In this document: piece by piece, positions 32,023 through 41,300 of the stretch
Position numbering within the stretch: position 1 is the stretch's first letter
Layout: each line of letters begins with the position of its first letter
NCBI GenBank assembly: GCA_947258385.1
Contig: CAMYII010000094.1
Coordinates: forward strand, 24,745-88,744
DNA: 64,000 nt
Source: Acidiferrobacterales bacterium
Lineage (GTDB): Bacteria > Pseudomonadota > Gammaproteobacteria > Acidiferrobacterales > SZUA-150
Direction of reading: 5' to 3'
Made by a program: the position numbers and the translations under genes
The notes under the pieces: generated by a model
What the model was told of the DNA's origin: nothing
The model's input: the letters and a program-made list of their open reading frames with translations, nothing else
The model's database searches: none

Positions 32023-32586
32023 TCACGCGTCGGCACCGGCGCGGCACCCCGCGAGGTAACGCCGCCAGTCGAAATGCGGGCCGGGATCGGTCTTGCGCTC
32101 TGGCGCGATATCGGCATGGCCCAGGATGCGCTCACAGGTAATGGCGGGATAGGCATGCAGGATCGCATGAGTGAGATCCGTCAATACGCGGTATTGAACG
32201 TCTTCGAAATCGGTGTCGTCCGTGCCTTCCAGCTCGATGCCGATGGAAAAATCGTTGACCCGTGGCCGGCTCTCATACGAGGACTCCCCGGCGTGCCAGG
32301 CGCGCCGATGCAGCGGTACGAACTGCACTGCCTCGCCGCCGCGCCTGACGAACAGATGGGCCGAGACCTCCAGCCCGTCGAGCTCCCGAAACACGGCATG
32401 CTCGGCGGCGTTCAAGGTATTGGTGAACAACTGCTCGACATACGGCCCGCCGAACTCCCCCGGCGGCAGGCTGATGGCGTGGATGACCAACAGCTCCGGC
32501 ACCATGCCCGCCGGGCGCTCGTCGTGATTGGGCGACGCCACATAGCGCACGCCCTCGACCAGGCCGGTGAGCGTATCGACCCTCAT
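32023..32586 (-). CDS. ampD: 1,6-anhydro-N-acetylmuramyl-L-alanine amidase AmpD
   Basis: About 187 residues. LVIHAISLPPGEFGG, RRAWHAGESSYESR and GHADIAPERKTDPGPHFDW hold the zinc-binding histidines and aspartate and match cytoplasmic AmpD. It recycles cell-wall muropeptides. The ATG at 32586 has GGAGGT upstream. It is only 5 bases ahead of cobU, so it appears to head the cob operon, an unusual partner. Confidence 0.95.
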   Translation of the reverse strand: MRVDTLTGLVEGVRYVASPNHDERPAGMVPELLVIHAISLPPGEFGGPYVEQLFTNTLNAAEHAVFRELDGLEVSAHLFVRRGGEAVQFVPLHRRAWHAGESSYESRPRVNDFSIGIELEGTDDTDFEDVQYRVLTDLTHAILHAYPAITCERILGHADIAPERKTDPGPHFDWRRYLAGCRAGADA

Positions 32587-33120
32587 TTTACCTCCATTAA
32601 TTATGGTGTTTGCCAGGCATAAAGGTCTACCCGCTATTCGGGCCGGTGCGAACACCGGCTCCCAGGGACGAAAAATCAGGCCTTCGGCCTATTGGCAATG
32701 AGCCCATTGCCCGAAATACGGATTCATTGTATCGATAACAGATTCGCTAAAAAACCTTTTGCTTCTTGAATATGTTCGCTACTGCGACTGGCCTAGGGCA
32801 GGCAATTCCAAATTTCTTAGGCGCGGGTGTTACCTTCTCTAGGTGAAGGAACGCGGTATGACATAGCGGATACAATTGCCAAGACGCACTGTTGGGCGGC
32901 GCAAGTTACGGAGGAACACAATGTCTTGAAATATGCGCCGCTGATCATAGAGACGGCTACAGATTTTTTTATTATTTTCAATATCTTGCCTTAACTCGCT
33001 GCGATTAAAGCTCATATACTTAACAGCTATAAACATTGGGCTGTTCGCTATATATTAATCAGATTTTTACTATAATTAGTAAATTAAGTTTACAGTTAAC
33101 ACATGGCAAGGTAATCCATT
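32587..33120. other. AT-rich intergenic region
   Basis: About 530 bases between the divergent ampD and the small secreted protein gene. Short hairpins are visible near 32642-32659 (GCCGGTG/CACCGGC) and 32693-32710 (GGCAATG/CATTGCC). The right half is AT-rich, with a TATAAT at 33071-33076 that may serve the next gene. A 65-codon minus-strand frame (32839-33036) has no recognisable features. No B12 riboswitch was found in front of ampD-cobU. Confidence 0.5.
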
Positions 33121-33363
33121 ATGACATACAGGCTGAAAAATGCATTTAAAGTTACGGCATTCGTGCTTGGGTTCGGCATGATTTACAACCTAACGGCATT
33201 TGCAGATTGTGAGGACGGAACCGCGACACCGTGCTATACCCCTGCAGAACAGGCAGCCATAGATAAAGAAAAAGAGGCCGAACTTAAGAAGGAATTCGAA
33301 CGCCGTCTCCAAGCCCATGAAAAGTGGAAACGGGAGCAGAGCGGCAAATACCGCCGTCAGTAG
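33121..33363 (+). CDS. Small secreted protein of unknown function
   Basis: 80 residues. An N-terminal signal peptide (VTAFVLGFGMIYNLTAFA) is followed by a short mature part with two cysteines (DCEDGTATPCYTP) and a highly charged helical tail rich in Lys and Glu. I recognise no family. A TATAAT-like box precedes it and an intrinsic terminator follows, so it seems to be its own transcription unit. Codon use is more AT-rich than the neighbours. Confidence 0.65.
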   Translation: MTYRLKNAFKVTAFVLGFGMIYNLTAFADCEDGTATPCYTPAEQAAIDKEKEAELKKEFERRLQAHEKWKREQSGKYRRQ

Positions 33364-33390
33364 CAGTCAAAACGATCCAGAAGGGTCAAC

Positions 33391-33424
33391 AGAAACGGCC
33401 GGGGCAACGGCCGTTTCTTTATTC
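33391..33424 (+). terminator. Intrinsic terminator after the small secreted protein gene
   Basis: AGAAACGGCCG and CGGCCGTTTCT form an 11-bp stem with a five-base loop, followed by TTATTCTT. It lies 28 bases after the stop codon. The flanking A and T tracts would let it work in both directions. Confidence 0.85.
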
Positions 33425-33560
33425 TTGACACAAGCTACGCTCCGCTATCCTTTAACTCATGTAGTCCCGTACAAGAGCGATTTCATTTCCCGTTCAAATC
33501 TGAAGGACGTCATCGAACACAGGTGATGCAACATGATCACATTCTGAGCATATGGCTGTC

Positions 33561-33636
<76 letters not shown>

Positions 33637-33697
33637 GACGGCCCGGAGTATAAGGTCTTTCCGCCCGGGAACCAAACGATGCGCGCGGCGGGACTTA

Positions 33698-34156
33698 CTA
33701 GGTCTGACGCAGGCGCACGACCACATCCACGCCTTCCAGAGAAGTTCCCTCAGGCAGCGGTGGCAGACCGATCACTTCGACCGCGCCGGCGTCGATGTCG
33801 GTGAGCGCGCCGGTCGTGACATCATAGAAGTGATGATGCGGAGCGGTATTGGGATCGTAGAAGATCTTGTTGGGGTCGGCGATCACTTCGCGGACCAGGC
33901 CCTTCTCGGCGAACAGACCCAGCGTATTGTACACCGTGGCCTTGGAGACCCGTTGTTTAGGCGATCGCGGCCTGCCCGGACTGGCGCCCGGCTTGTCAGG
34001 ATTCACTATTTTATAGATATCCTCTGCCGACAGGTGCGTCTGCCGCTGCAAGAGCACGCGCGCGATGTCGATGCGCTGGGAAGTCGGCTTGATGTCGTGC
34101 CGCTTCAATAGGGCGCGAATATCCACATCGGAATACTTGAGCTCATTCATCAACAT
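33698..34156 (-). CDS. Fur-family transcriptional regulator (PerR/Irr-like)
   Basis: About 152 residues. A winged-helix domain with SAEDIYKIV and SKATVYNTLGLFAEKGLV precedes the metal region PHHHFYDVTTGALTDID. The CxxC structural zinc pairs of Fur and PerR are absent (position reads DVTTG), as in Irr-type members. About 15 extra residues (DKPGASPGRPRSPKQR) lie between helix and recognition helix. It may respond to peroxide, heme or iron; the sequence does not decide. It lies downstream of thiO on the same strand. An ATG two codons later is an alternative start. Confidence 0.85.
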   Translation of the reverse strand: MLMNELKYSDVDIRALLKRHDIKPTSQRIDIARVLLQRQTHLSAEDIYKIVNPDKPGASPGRPRSPKQRVSKATVYNTLGLFAEKGLVREVIADPNKIFYDPNTAPHHHFYDVTTGALTDIDAGAVEVIGLPPLPEGTSLEGVDVVVRLRQT

Positions 34157-34196
34157 TGTATAAGTATAAACGAAATCATTATTAATACTAAATCCA

Positions 34197-35291
34197 CTAG
34201 CGGCGATCAAGCCGGTATGGCCCCGGGTCGAGTAGGGGTTCACGGCCGAGTACCAGGTCCACGGCCAGGCGGGCCGAGGCCGGCCCGAGTGCAAAACCGT
34301 TGCGATAGTGCCCGGCACAGACCACCAGACCTTTCAACCCCGGGTGCTCGCCGATAAAGGGAATGCCCGCGGGCGATCCCGGGCGCAGACCGGCCCAGTG
34401 CCGTTCGATCTCGCAATCGGCAAGCGCCGGCACCAGCTCGAGCGCCGCCTGCTGCAATGCTTCCCTGGCCTCAACGGTCGTCGTCTTGTCGAAACCGACG
34501 TGTTCCAGGGTGCTCCCAACCAGCAACCGCCCGTCCCGGCGCGGAATGACGTAATGATAATCGCGAAGCAGAATGTGCCGCACCAGCCCCGGACGGCAGC
34601 GGAACAGCAGCATCTGCCCGCGGACCGGCTCGATCGGCAGCGGCACGCCTCGCGCTTGCAGCAGACCGGCGGTCCAGGCCCCGGCGGCGACCAGGCATTG
34701 CTTGACGCTGACATCACCGGCCGAGGTGACAAGGCCCTGCAGTCGACCCGCCCGGCCGGAAAATCCTTGGATCGCGACATTTTCACGAAAATCGCCACCA
34801 GATCGGAGCAGATCGTGCTTCAAGGCCGCAATCAGCCGCGGATTGCGCACTTGGGCGATCTGCGGCATCCATAAGCCTTGAGAGAATCGTCCCGCCAGTA
34901 CGGGTTCCAGCGACCGAAGGGAGAGTGCATCGACCGGTTCCAAGCAGATCGATTCAGATTCTGCCCAATTCTTTGCAGCCTCGCGTTCGTTATCATCCAG
35001 AACCAGCAGACCGGACGACACCCATTCCGGGTCGATGCCGGTATTGTGGTACAGACGCTGGCAGAGCTCAGGGTAGAGCGCGCGGCTGACGGCGGCCAGG
35101 CGATTGACCGCCGCAGGGTATCGCCAGGGATAGAGCGGCGACAGGATACCGCCGCCGGCCCAGGAGGACTCGCGCCCCAGCTCCTGGCGATCGAACAGCA
35201 CCACGGACCGGCCTGCCGCGAGTAATTCGCGGGCGCTCAGCAAGCCAATAATGCCCCCGCCGATAACATGGATTCGATCGTGATTTTGCAT
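34197..35291 (-). CDS. thiO: FAD-dependent glycine oxidase ThiO
   Basis: 364 residues. The dinucleotide-binding motif is VIGGGIIGLLSARELLAAG; SSWAGGGILSPLYPW and YVIPRRDGRLLVGSTLE are typical of ThiO/DadA-like oxidases, and GHYRNGFALGPASA closes the FAD site. It makes the glycine imine for thiazole synthesis in thiamine. In P. aeruginosa a homologous oxidase sits in the same place before the minor pilin genes. Divergent from the pilin operon. Confidence 0.9.
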   Translation of the reverse strand: MQNHDRIHVIGGGIIGLLSARELLAAGRSVVLFDRQELGRESSWAGGGILSPLYPWRYPAAVNRLAAVSRALYPELCQRLYHNTGIDPEWVSSGLLVLDDNEREAAKNWAESESICLEPVDALSLRSLEPVLAGRFSQGLWMPQIAQVRNPRLIAALKHDLLRSGGDFRENVAIQGFSGRAGRLQGLVTSAGDVSVKQCLVAAGAWTAGLLQARGVPLPIEPVRGQMLLFRCRPGLVRHILLRDYHYVIPRRDGRLLVGSTLEHVGFDKTTTVEAREALQQAALELVPALADCEIERHWAGLRPGSPAGIPFIGEHPGLKGLVVCAGHYRNGFALGPASARLAVDLVLGREPLLDPGPYRLDRR

Positions 35292-35521
35292 AATTCCTAG
35301 GGGCCCCGGGGACGACGGCTGACACGCGGTTCAGCCGGAAGCCACGTTGCAAGCCGCAGCAGGCGCACTAGACTTATAACATAGACATGAAGGTTGTATG
35401 GCTTTGGCCGCCGGATTTTTCGCGAGGATTTAATAGTACAGTGAAGAGCCGATCACACAAAACGACCTCTGGATGGCAGCAGGCCCACTTCTGCAAGCGT
35501 CCTTTTATCTGCACTAAAATA

Positions 35522-35584
35522 CCGTTCATCGGGTATAATAATCCCTTGGTCATACCGTTCGTCGTAAAAAACAGACCGTTAGTC
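35522..35584 (+). promoter_or_regulatory. Three AlgR/LytTR-type boxes before the minor pilin operon
   Basis: CCGTTCATC (35522), CCGTTCGTC (35555) and CCGTTAGTC (35576) lie in one orientation with starts 33 and 21 bases apart, close to three and two helical turns. CCGTTCGTC is the core that AlgR binds in P. aeruginosa, where AlgR activates the equivalent fimU-pilVWXY1Y2E operon. A TATAAT lies at 35534-35539 between boxes 1 and 2. The boxes are seen; a LytTR regulator acting here is inferred. Confidence 0.75.
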
Positions 35585-36187
35585 GGTATTCAGTCAATAT
35601 CAGGCTTTACGCTGATTGAGCTCGTCGTGACCTTGGTGGTGGCGGGGATTGTGTTCGCCCTGGCGGTGCCCAGTATCACCGCCGTGGTGCAAAACTCCCG
35701 CATCACCAGTCAGGGCAATGATCTCATCGCGGACTTCAATCTGGCGCGCAGCGAGGCCATCAAGCGCAACGTCAATGTGGTGGTGTGTAAGTCCACCAAC
35801 CCGACGGCGGCCACGCCTACCTGCAATACCGTGGTAGCGGACCCTTGGGATACGGGCCGGCTGGTTTTTGTCGACGGCGACCCGGCGACCGGTGATAACG
35901 TTTACACGGCGGCGGCAGTCGACGACGTATTGCTGCGCAGGACGGAGTCCCTGACCGGTAACAACAGCCTGACGCCGGTCACGCCCAACACCGGCCTAAA
36001 AAACTTCGTTGCCTACATCCCTTCCGGCGTCACGACCCTTACAAGACTCACAGCCGGTACAACCCCGTACCATTTCACGGTGTGTGACGACCGCGGGGTA
36101 AGTTACGCGCGCGGCATGGTTTTCGAGTTTACCGGGCGCGCCAGAATCGTGCGCAAATCAACCTTTGGCGCCTTAAGTTGTCCGTAG
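35546..36187 (+). CDS. Type IV pilus minor pseudopilin FimT/FimU (GspH family)
   Basis: About 213 residues. The prepilin peptidase site is SISG/FTLIELVVTLVVAGIV, followed by the GspH/FimT domain (SITAVVQNSR, LARSEAIKRNVNVVVCKS). The start is uncertain: ATG 35387 would give a 72-residue leader, TTG 35546 a 20-residue leader running through the regulatory boxes, and a rare ATT at 35588 a normal six-residue leader. None has a good ribosome binding site. It is first in the pilin operon and would help prime the pilus tip complex. Confidence 0.85.
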   Translation: MVIPFVVKNRPLVGIQSISGFTLIELVVTLVVAGIVFALAVPSITAVVQNSRITSQGNDLIADFNLARSEAIKRNVNVVVCKSTNPTAATPTCNTVVADPWDTGRLVFVDGDPATGDNVYTAAAVDDVLLRRTESLTGNNSLTPVTPNTGLKNFVAYIPSGVTTLTRLTAGTTPYHFTVCDDRGVSYARGMVFEFTGRARIVRKSTFGALSCP

Positions 36188-36215
36188 CGCATCCATCATG
36201 GAGGCTTACTCGTCT

Positions 36216-36728
36216 ATGAAAAAACAGGCTTCGCACCATCGCGGTTATAGCCTGCTGGAGGTAATGATCGCCCTGGCGGTGTTATCGATTGGCTTGCTCG
36301 GCCTCGCGTCCCTGCAGGTCCAGGGGATGAGGTTCAATACCGATTCCTACCTGCGCACGCAGGCGACCATCCTGGCCTATGACATCATCGACCGTATGCG
36401 CGCCAATACCGTCGGCTCGGATGCCGGGGCTTACTGCCTCGATGTCGCCGCACCGACGGATCCTTGCGAGACGAACGCTGTCCCTACCGCTAACACCTGT
36501 GGCGATACGGCAACCGGCTGCACATCAGCCGCCGAACTCGCGCGCTATGATATCAGCCGCTGGTATGTACTGCAGGACGCCAATCTGCCAGTGGCAGCTA
36601 TCCGCTCGACCATCAGCCGCACCGTCGTCACCTTGGGCGGTGGAAATACTATTTTCGAGTACACCGTGACGATGCGCTGGCGAGAGCGCGGCGTGAACAT
36701 AGAGCAACAATGGGTGGCTGAGATATGA
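36216..36728 (+). CDS. pilV: Type IV pilus minor pilin PilV
   Basis: About 170 residues. The leader ends HHRG/YSLLEVMIALAVLSIGLLGLASLQ, the PilV pattern. The ATG at 36216 is preferred over 36198 because GGAGG lies about ten bases before it. The mature part has two cysteine pairs. The stop overlaps the pilW start (ATGA). Confidence 0.92.
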   Translation: MKKQASHHRGYSLLEVMIALAVLSIGLLGLASLQVQGMRFNTDSYLRTQATILAYDIIDRMRANTVGSDAGAYCLDVAAPTDPCETNAVPTANTCGDTATGCTSAAELARYDISRWYVLQDANLPVAAIRSTISRTVVTLGGGNTIFEYTVTMRWRERGVNIEQQWVAEI

Positions 36729-37804
36729 GACGCAACTACGAAAAACTGGGCGCCGCTCAGGGCTTCAGCTTGGTGGAATTAATGGTCGCCCTGGTCATCG
36801 GCATGCTCATCATGGCGGCCGTGATGGCCGTCATGGTGAACAGTAACAAAAATTACATCACCACAGACAGCATGGCGCGACTGCAAGAGAATGCGCGTTT
36901 TGCCATGGAGTTCCTTACCAAAGATCTGCGCCGCGCGGGTTATCTCGGCTGCAGTGACGATGTCGACACCATTAGCAGCACGCTCAACGGCGGCTTCGCC
37001 GGCGGCGGCGGCCTGGCCGTGCAACCGCTGGAAGGCATCAACAACTATACCGGGGGTAGCGTATGGTCTCCGTCTGCCAACGCGCCGTCCCTGAACGATC
37101 CGGCCACTGGTTCTGACGTCATCGCGATCCGTTATATGGACCTCAATAATCCCATTGACCTCGTCCAAGAAATGCCAAGCACCTCGGCACGCCTTTTCGT
37201 CAATCCGGATCATGGGCTTCAGGAAGGCGACATTATCATGCTCTCTGACTGCGACAGCGCCGACGTAATGCAAATTACCAGCATCGAAGATGGCGCCGGC
37301 GCCAATAGCGGCAAAAAAGGCATTAACCACAACGCGGGTGCGCCGCCTCCTGAACCTGGCAACTCCACCCAGAAGCTCAGCAAGATCTACGGCGAAGACG
37401 CGACCATCATGAAGTTCGGTTCCTTCGCCTACTACATTCGCCAAGACCCCGTTAGTGGCACCCGGTCACTATACCGTACCACCCTGGATGGTCCCGAAGA
37501 ACTGGTAGAGGGCATCGAGACGATGCAAATCCTCTACGGGTTGGTGTCCACGGGAGATCGCATCCCAACGGTGTACAAAACGGCAGACCAGGTCGGCGAT
37601 GTTAGCGAATGGCGCAATGTCGTCAGTTTGCGCGTGGCGTTTGTGGCCAGCACCATCGCCAACACCCGCGATGGTCAGCTGACTACCGATACGCCGACGG
37701 ATACCGGCAACTACGACGTCAACGGCTTTGACTATAACCCCGTTGACGAGCGCCGGATACGTAAAGTGTTCACGTCGACCATTATGTTGAGGAACATCAA
37801 ATGA
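36725..37804 (+). CDS. pilW: Type IV pilus minor pilin PilW
   Basis: 359 residues. Prepilin site QG/FSLVELMVALVIGMLIMAAV, followed by the conserved QENARFAMEFLTKDLRRAGY region and a C-terminal PilW domain. With PilV and PilX it builds the tip complex that carries PilY1. Start and stop overlap the neighbouring genes by four bases. Confidence 0.93.
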   Translation: MRRNYEKLGAAQGFSLVELMVALVIGMLIMAAVMAVMVNSNKNYITTDSMARLQENARFAMEFLTKDLRRAGYLGCSDDVDTISSTLNGGFAGGGGLAVQPLEGINNYTGGSVWSPSANAPSLNDPATGSDVIAIRYMDLNNPIDLVQEMPSTSARLFVNPDHGLQEGDIIMLSDCDSADVMQITSIEDGAGANSGKKGINHNAGAPPPEPGNSTQKLSKIYGEDATIMKFGSFAYYIRQDPVSGTRSLYRTTLDGPEELVEGIETMQILYGLVSTGDRIPTVYKTADQVGDVSEWRNVVSLRVAFVASTIANTRDGQLTTDTPTDTGNYDVNGFDYNPVDERRIRKVFTSTIMLRNIK

Positions 37805-38322
37805 ACAAACCTGTTTTCATTGCCATGCCCGGCAATCCCTCGACACCGTCCCGGCGTGCCATGCGGTCCGCGCACGCCTCCCGCCAACAGGGAACCGCGC
37901 TGGTGATGGCCCTGGTCATCCTCCTGGTCATGACCATCTTTGGCCTGAGTATCATGAACACCACCAGCCTGGAATCAAAGATGGCGACTAATGCCCAGGA
38001 GACCAACCGTGCCTTTCATATGGCGGAATCGGCGCTGGAGCGTGATTACAGCGACGGATCGAATCTGGCCAATATGCCGCTTCCGGGAATGTCTACCACC
38101 AGAAACATCACCGACTATTTACCAACGGACGTCAGGGTGGTGACCACCTATACCACGATGGGTAACACGCCGCCGCGCACCCTGGATCCGGACCAAATCT
38201 ACAGCGCCACCGACTTCGGCACGGCCAATTTTGAACAGTTCGCGACCGCCACGACCACCACGTCCGCCAACACCGAGCTCAAGCAGGGCGTGACTCAAAT
38301 CCGGCACAAGTATGTCAGGTAA
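37801..38322 (+). CDS. pilX: Type IV pilus assembly protein PilX
   Basis: 173 residues. The PilX N-terminal domain is clear: QQGTALVMALVILLVMTIFG and AHMAESALE-like FHMAESALERD. The leader is about 30 residues, longer than in PilV and PilW, as is common for PilX. It overlaps pilW by four bases and is 18 bases before pilY1. Confidence 0.92.
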   Translation: MNKPVFIAMPGNPSTPSRRAMRSAHASRQQGTALVMALVILLVMTIFGLSIMNTTSLESKMATNAQETNRAFHMAESALERDYSDGSNLANMPLPGMSTTRNITDYLPTDVRVVTTYTTMGNTPPRTLDPDQIYSATDFGTANFEQFATATTTTSANTELKQGVTQIRHKYVR

Positions 38323-38340
38323 TCAACCAGGTATACCGCT

Positions 38341-41300
38341 ATGAAAATTACCCGTGTATCGCTAATACTCTTAACGGCCATCGTCACCGGCCTGCCCGCC
38401 ATCGGCCTCGCCAAGGACACGGACGTTTATCTGGCCGCGCCCGGGATCTCCCGCGATGATTCGCCAAACGTGCTGATCATCTTCGATAACTCCGGCAGCA
38501 TGGAAACCAATTCCATCGTCACCGGAGTATCCTACGATGCGGCCACGGTCTATACCGGGGGCTACGACCCGAACAAGATCTATTGGGCCAGTTCCAGTGC
38601 CTCCCCGCCTCCTGACACCACAGAACAGTGGTTCGATGTCTCCCACAATAAATGCACGGATTCTGCCTTTCAGCTGAGCAGTTCGCCCGGTGCACGGGGA
38701 TTCTATACCGCCCAGATTTTCGCATGGCGCTGGAAGGTCTCCTCCGGCGTGACATCCACCACCCAGGGCAGATGGCTTAGACTGGACAGCAACGCGGCCG
38801 GCACCAACGCGGACGCGGCCAGAAAGATCGCCGATGTCGAATGCCGGCCGGACGATCCCGCCGATGCGACCCTGGGTCAGTACTTACAACGGTCCGCCAA
38901 TTCCAATCTGGCCTACAGCAGCCGCTATACAAATTCGACGAGATGGCAGGACAGGGTGAGGTGGTCAGAGGCCACTGCACCCACGCTTTTCAGCGGCAAC
39001 TACCTGAACTTCAAGGCGAGCACGCCTGCCCCCGTGACCAAGACGCGCATGCAGATCGCCAAGGAGGCCATCAAAACCGTGATCGACACCAACCACGCCG
39101 TGCGATTCGGCATCATGGTGTTTAACCGGAATAATCTTACACCGCACGGCGGGCGCGTCGCCATGAAGATCGACACCATGGATGACGCCCGCCGCACGGC
39201 CATGAAAACCGCGGTCGACGGGCTGAGCGGATGGCTCGACCCGGGAGGCTCCACCTGCCCCACCTGCTGGTCGAACATGAACTACACACCGCTGTCGGAG
39301 ACCCTGTGGGAGGCCTACCGTTACTTCGGCGGTAAGAGCGTCACCTACGGCAATCCCGCGTACACGCCACTGCTTCCACCCGTGGATCTCTGCGCCCAGG
39401 ATTCCTCCGGTGCCTGCAGCGCCGATGGGATCTATGAATCGCCGTTCACCCTCGCCTGCCAGAAGGGCTATATCATTTATATGACCGACGGTGATCCGTC
39501 CAACGACTCCGCTGCCAATAGCGATATTGATGGCCTGCCGGGCGTTGCCAGCGGCAGCGGCAATCGCCTGGATGAGCTCGCCGAATGGATGAGCGAGAAT
39601 GACTTGTATGACGATCTGACTGGTGTGCAGACCGCCATTACCTATACGATCGGGTTCGGCAGCGGGATCTCCGCCTCGGGGCTGCAATTGCTGCAAGACA
39701 CGGCCAGCAAGAGCGGCGGCCAATATTATCCCGCCGCCGACGCCGATCAGCTGGCCGCGGCGATACAGTCCGCGCTGTTCGAGGCGCTGACCAAGACCAC
39801 CTCATTTGTGGCGCCGGCATTGTCGGTCAACGCCTTCAACACCTTGTTCAATCGCGATGAGGTCTACTTCGCGGTGTTCAAGCCGTCGACCACCACATTG
39901 TGGGATGGTAATCTGAAAAAATACACCTTGTGCAAAGGCACCGAGGTAAGCCCGACGTGCACGTTTGGCGAAGTCATTGACCAAAATGGCAACCCGGCGG
40001 TCGATCCCACGACCCTGCGCATCAAGGAAACAGCACGAAGCTACTGGAGCTCCGCAGCCGACGGAAACGACGTGGATCTAGGCGGGGCCGGCGAAAATAT
40101 ACCGACCGCCGGCAGCCGAAACATCTATACCTATACGGGCGGCTACACTGCCGCCGGTCTGCCCACGGGCGGCCAGACCGATCTCACACATGCCAACAAT
40201 GGGGTCGCTACCGCCAATGCGGTGCTCACGCAGGCCATGCTGAACGTGGGCACTGCCGCCGAACGCGACGCGGTCATCAATTGGATACGCGGTGTTGATG
40301 TGCGCGATGAGGACACGGACGGCGACACCACGGAAGACCGCTACCGCTTCCATGACCCGGTACACAGCCGGCCGGTGGCTGTCACCTATGGCGGCGACAA
40401 CGCCGATCCGATTATCAAAATGTTCGTCGGCACCAACGACGGCATGCTGCGCATGATCAACGAAAGGACCGGCGTCGAGGAATGGGCATTCATGCCACAG
40501 GAATTGTTGGCCGCACAGAATGCGCTCTCACTTGACGAAGACGGCAATCATTTCTGGGGCATGGACGGCACACCGAGTTTCCATATCCAGGATAAAAAAG
40601 GAACCGTCGGCAATGTGGTCGATCTGCCGGACGGCATCATTGATCCTGCGATCGGCGATTTCGTGCACGTGTTTTTCGGCATGCGCCGCGGCGGCCGCAA
40701 CATCTATGCGCTCGATCTTACACCGGCCGCCACGATAACGGATCATACCAATGGTCAGGTTGACCCCACACTCATGTGGGTCATCCAGGGCGGCGTGACC
40801 ACCGGATTCGGCTTGCTCGGCCAGACCTGGTCGACCCCGTTGGTTACACAGATACGCTATGGCAACGCCAACGCCGGCGAAAGCGAGCCCAAAACGGTCT
40901 TGATGTTCGGCGGTGGCTATGATGACTCCATTGAGCTCGAGGGCACCGCAACCCCATTGCCCGCCAGCATAGCACCGCCGACCGCTACTATGGGCAATGC
41001 CATCTTTATGGTCGATCCGGCCACCGGCGAGCGTTTGTGGTGGGCCAGTGGTGCCGCCTCGGGCGCGGATCTGGCGCTGACGGGCATGGACTATGCCATT
41101 CCCTCAGATCTCACCTTGATGGACGCCAACGGCGATGGCGAGACCGACCGCATTTATGTGGGCGATCTCGGTGGCCAGATCTGGCGCATCGATCTCGATC
41201 CCACGCTCAAGCAGTCGGTCAGCGGCTTGACCAACGGTTACAGGCTGGCGGATCTTGCCTGCACCGCGGGAACCCCGATGAATTGCAGCACGCCGGACAA

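Noticed and set aside
32839..33036. 65-codon minus-strand frame in the AT-rich gap
   Set aside because: No signal, motif or neighbour supports it; AT-rich DNA makes the frame easy by chance.
35470..35495. Sigma-54 promoter upstream of the pilin operon
   Set aside because: A TGGCA and a TGC are present but the GG to GC spacing is too long for sigma-54.
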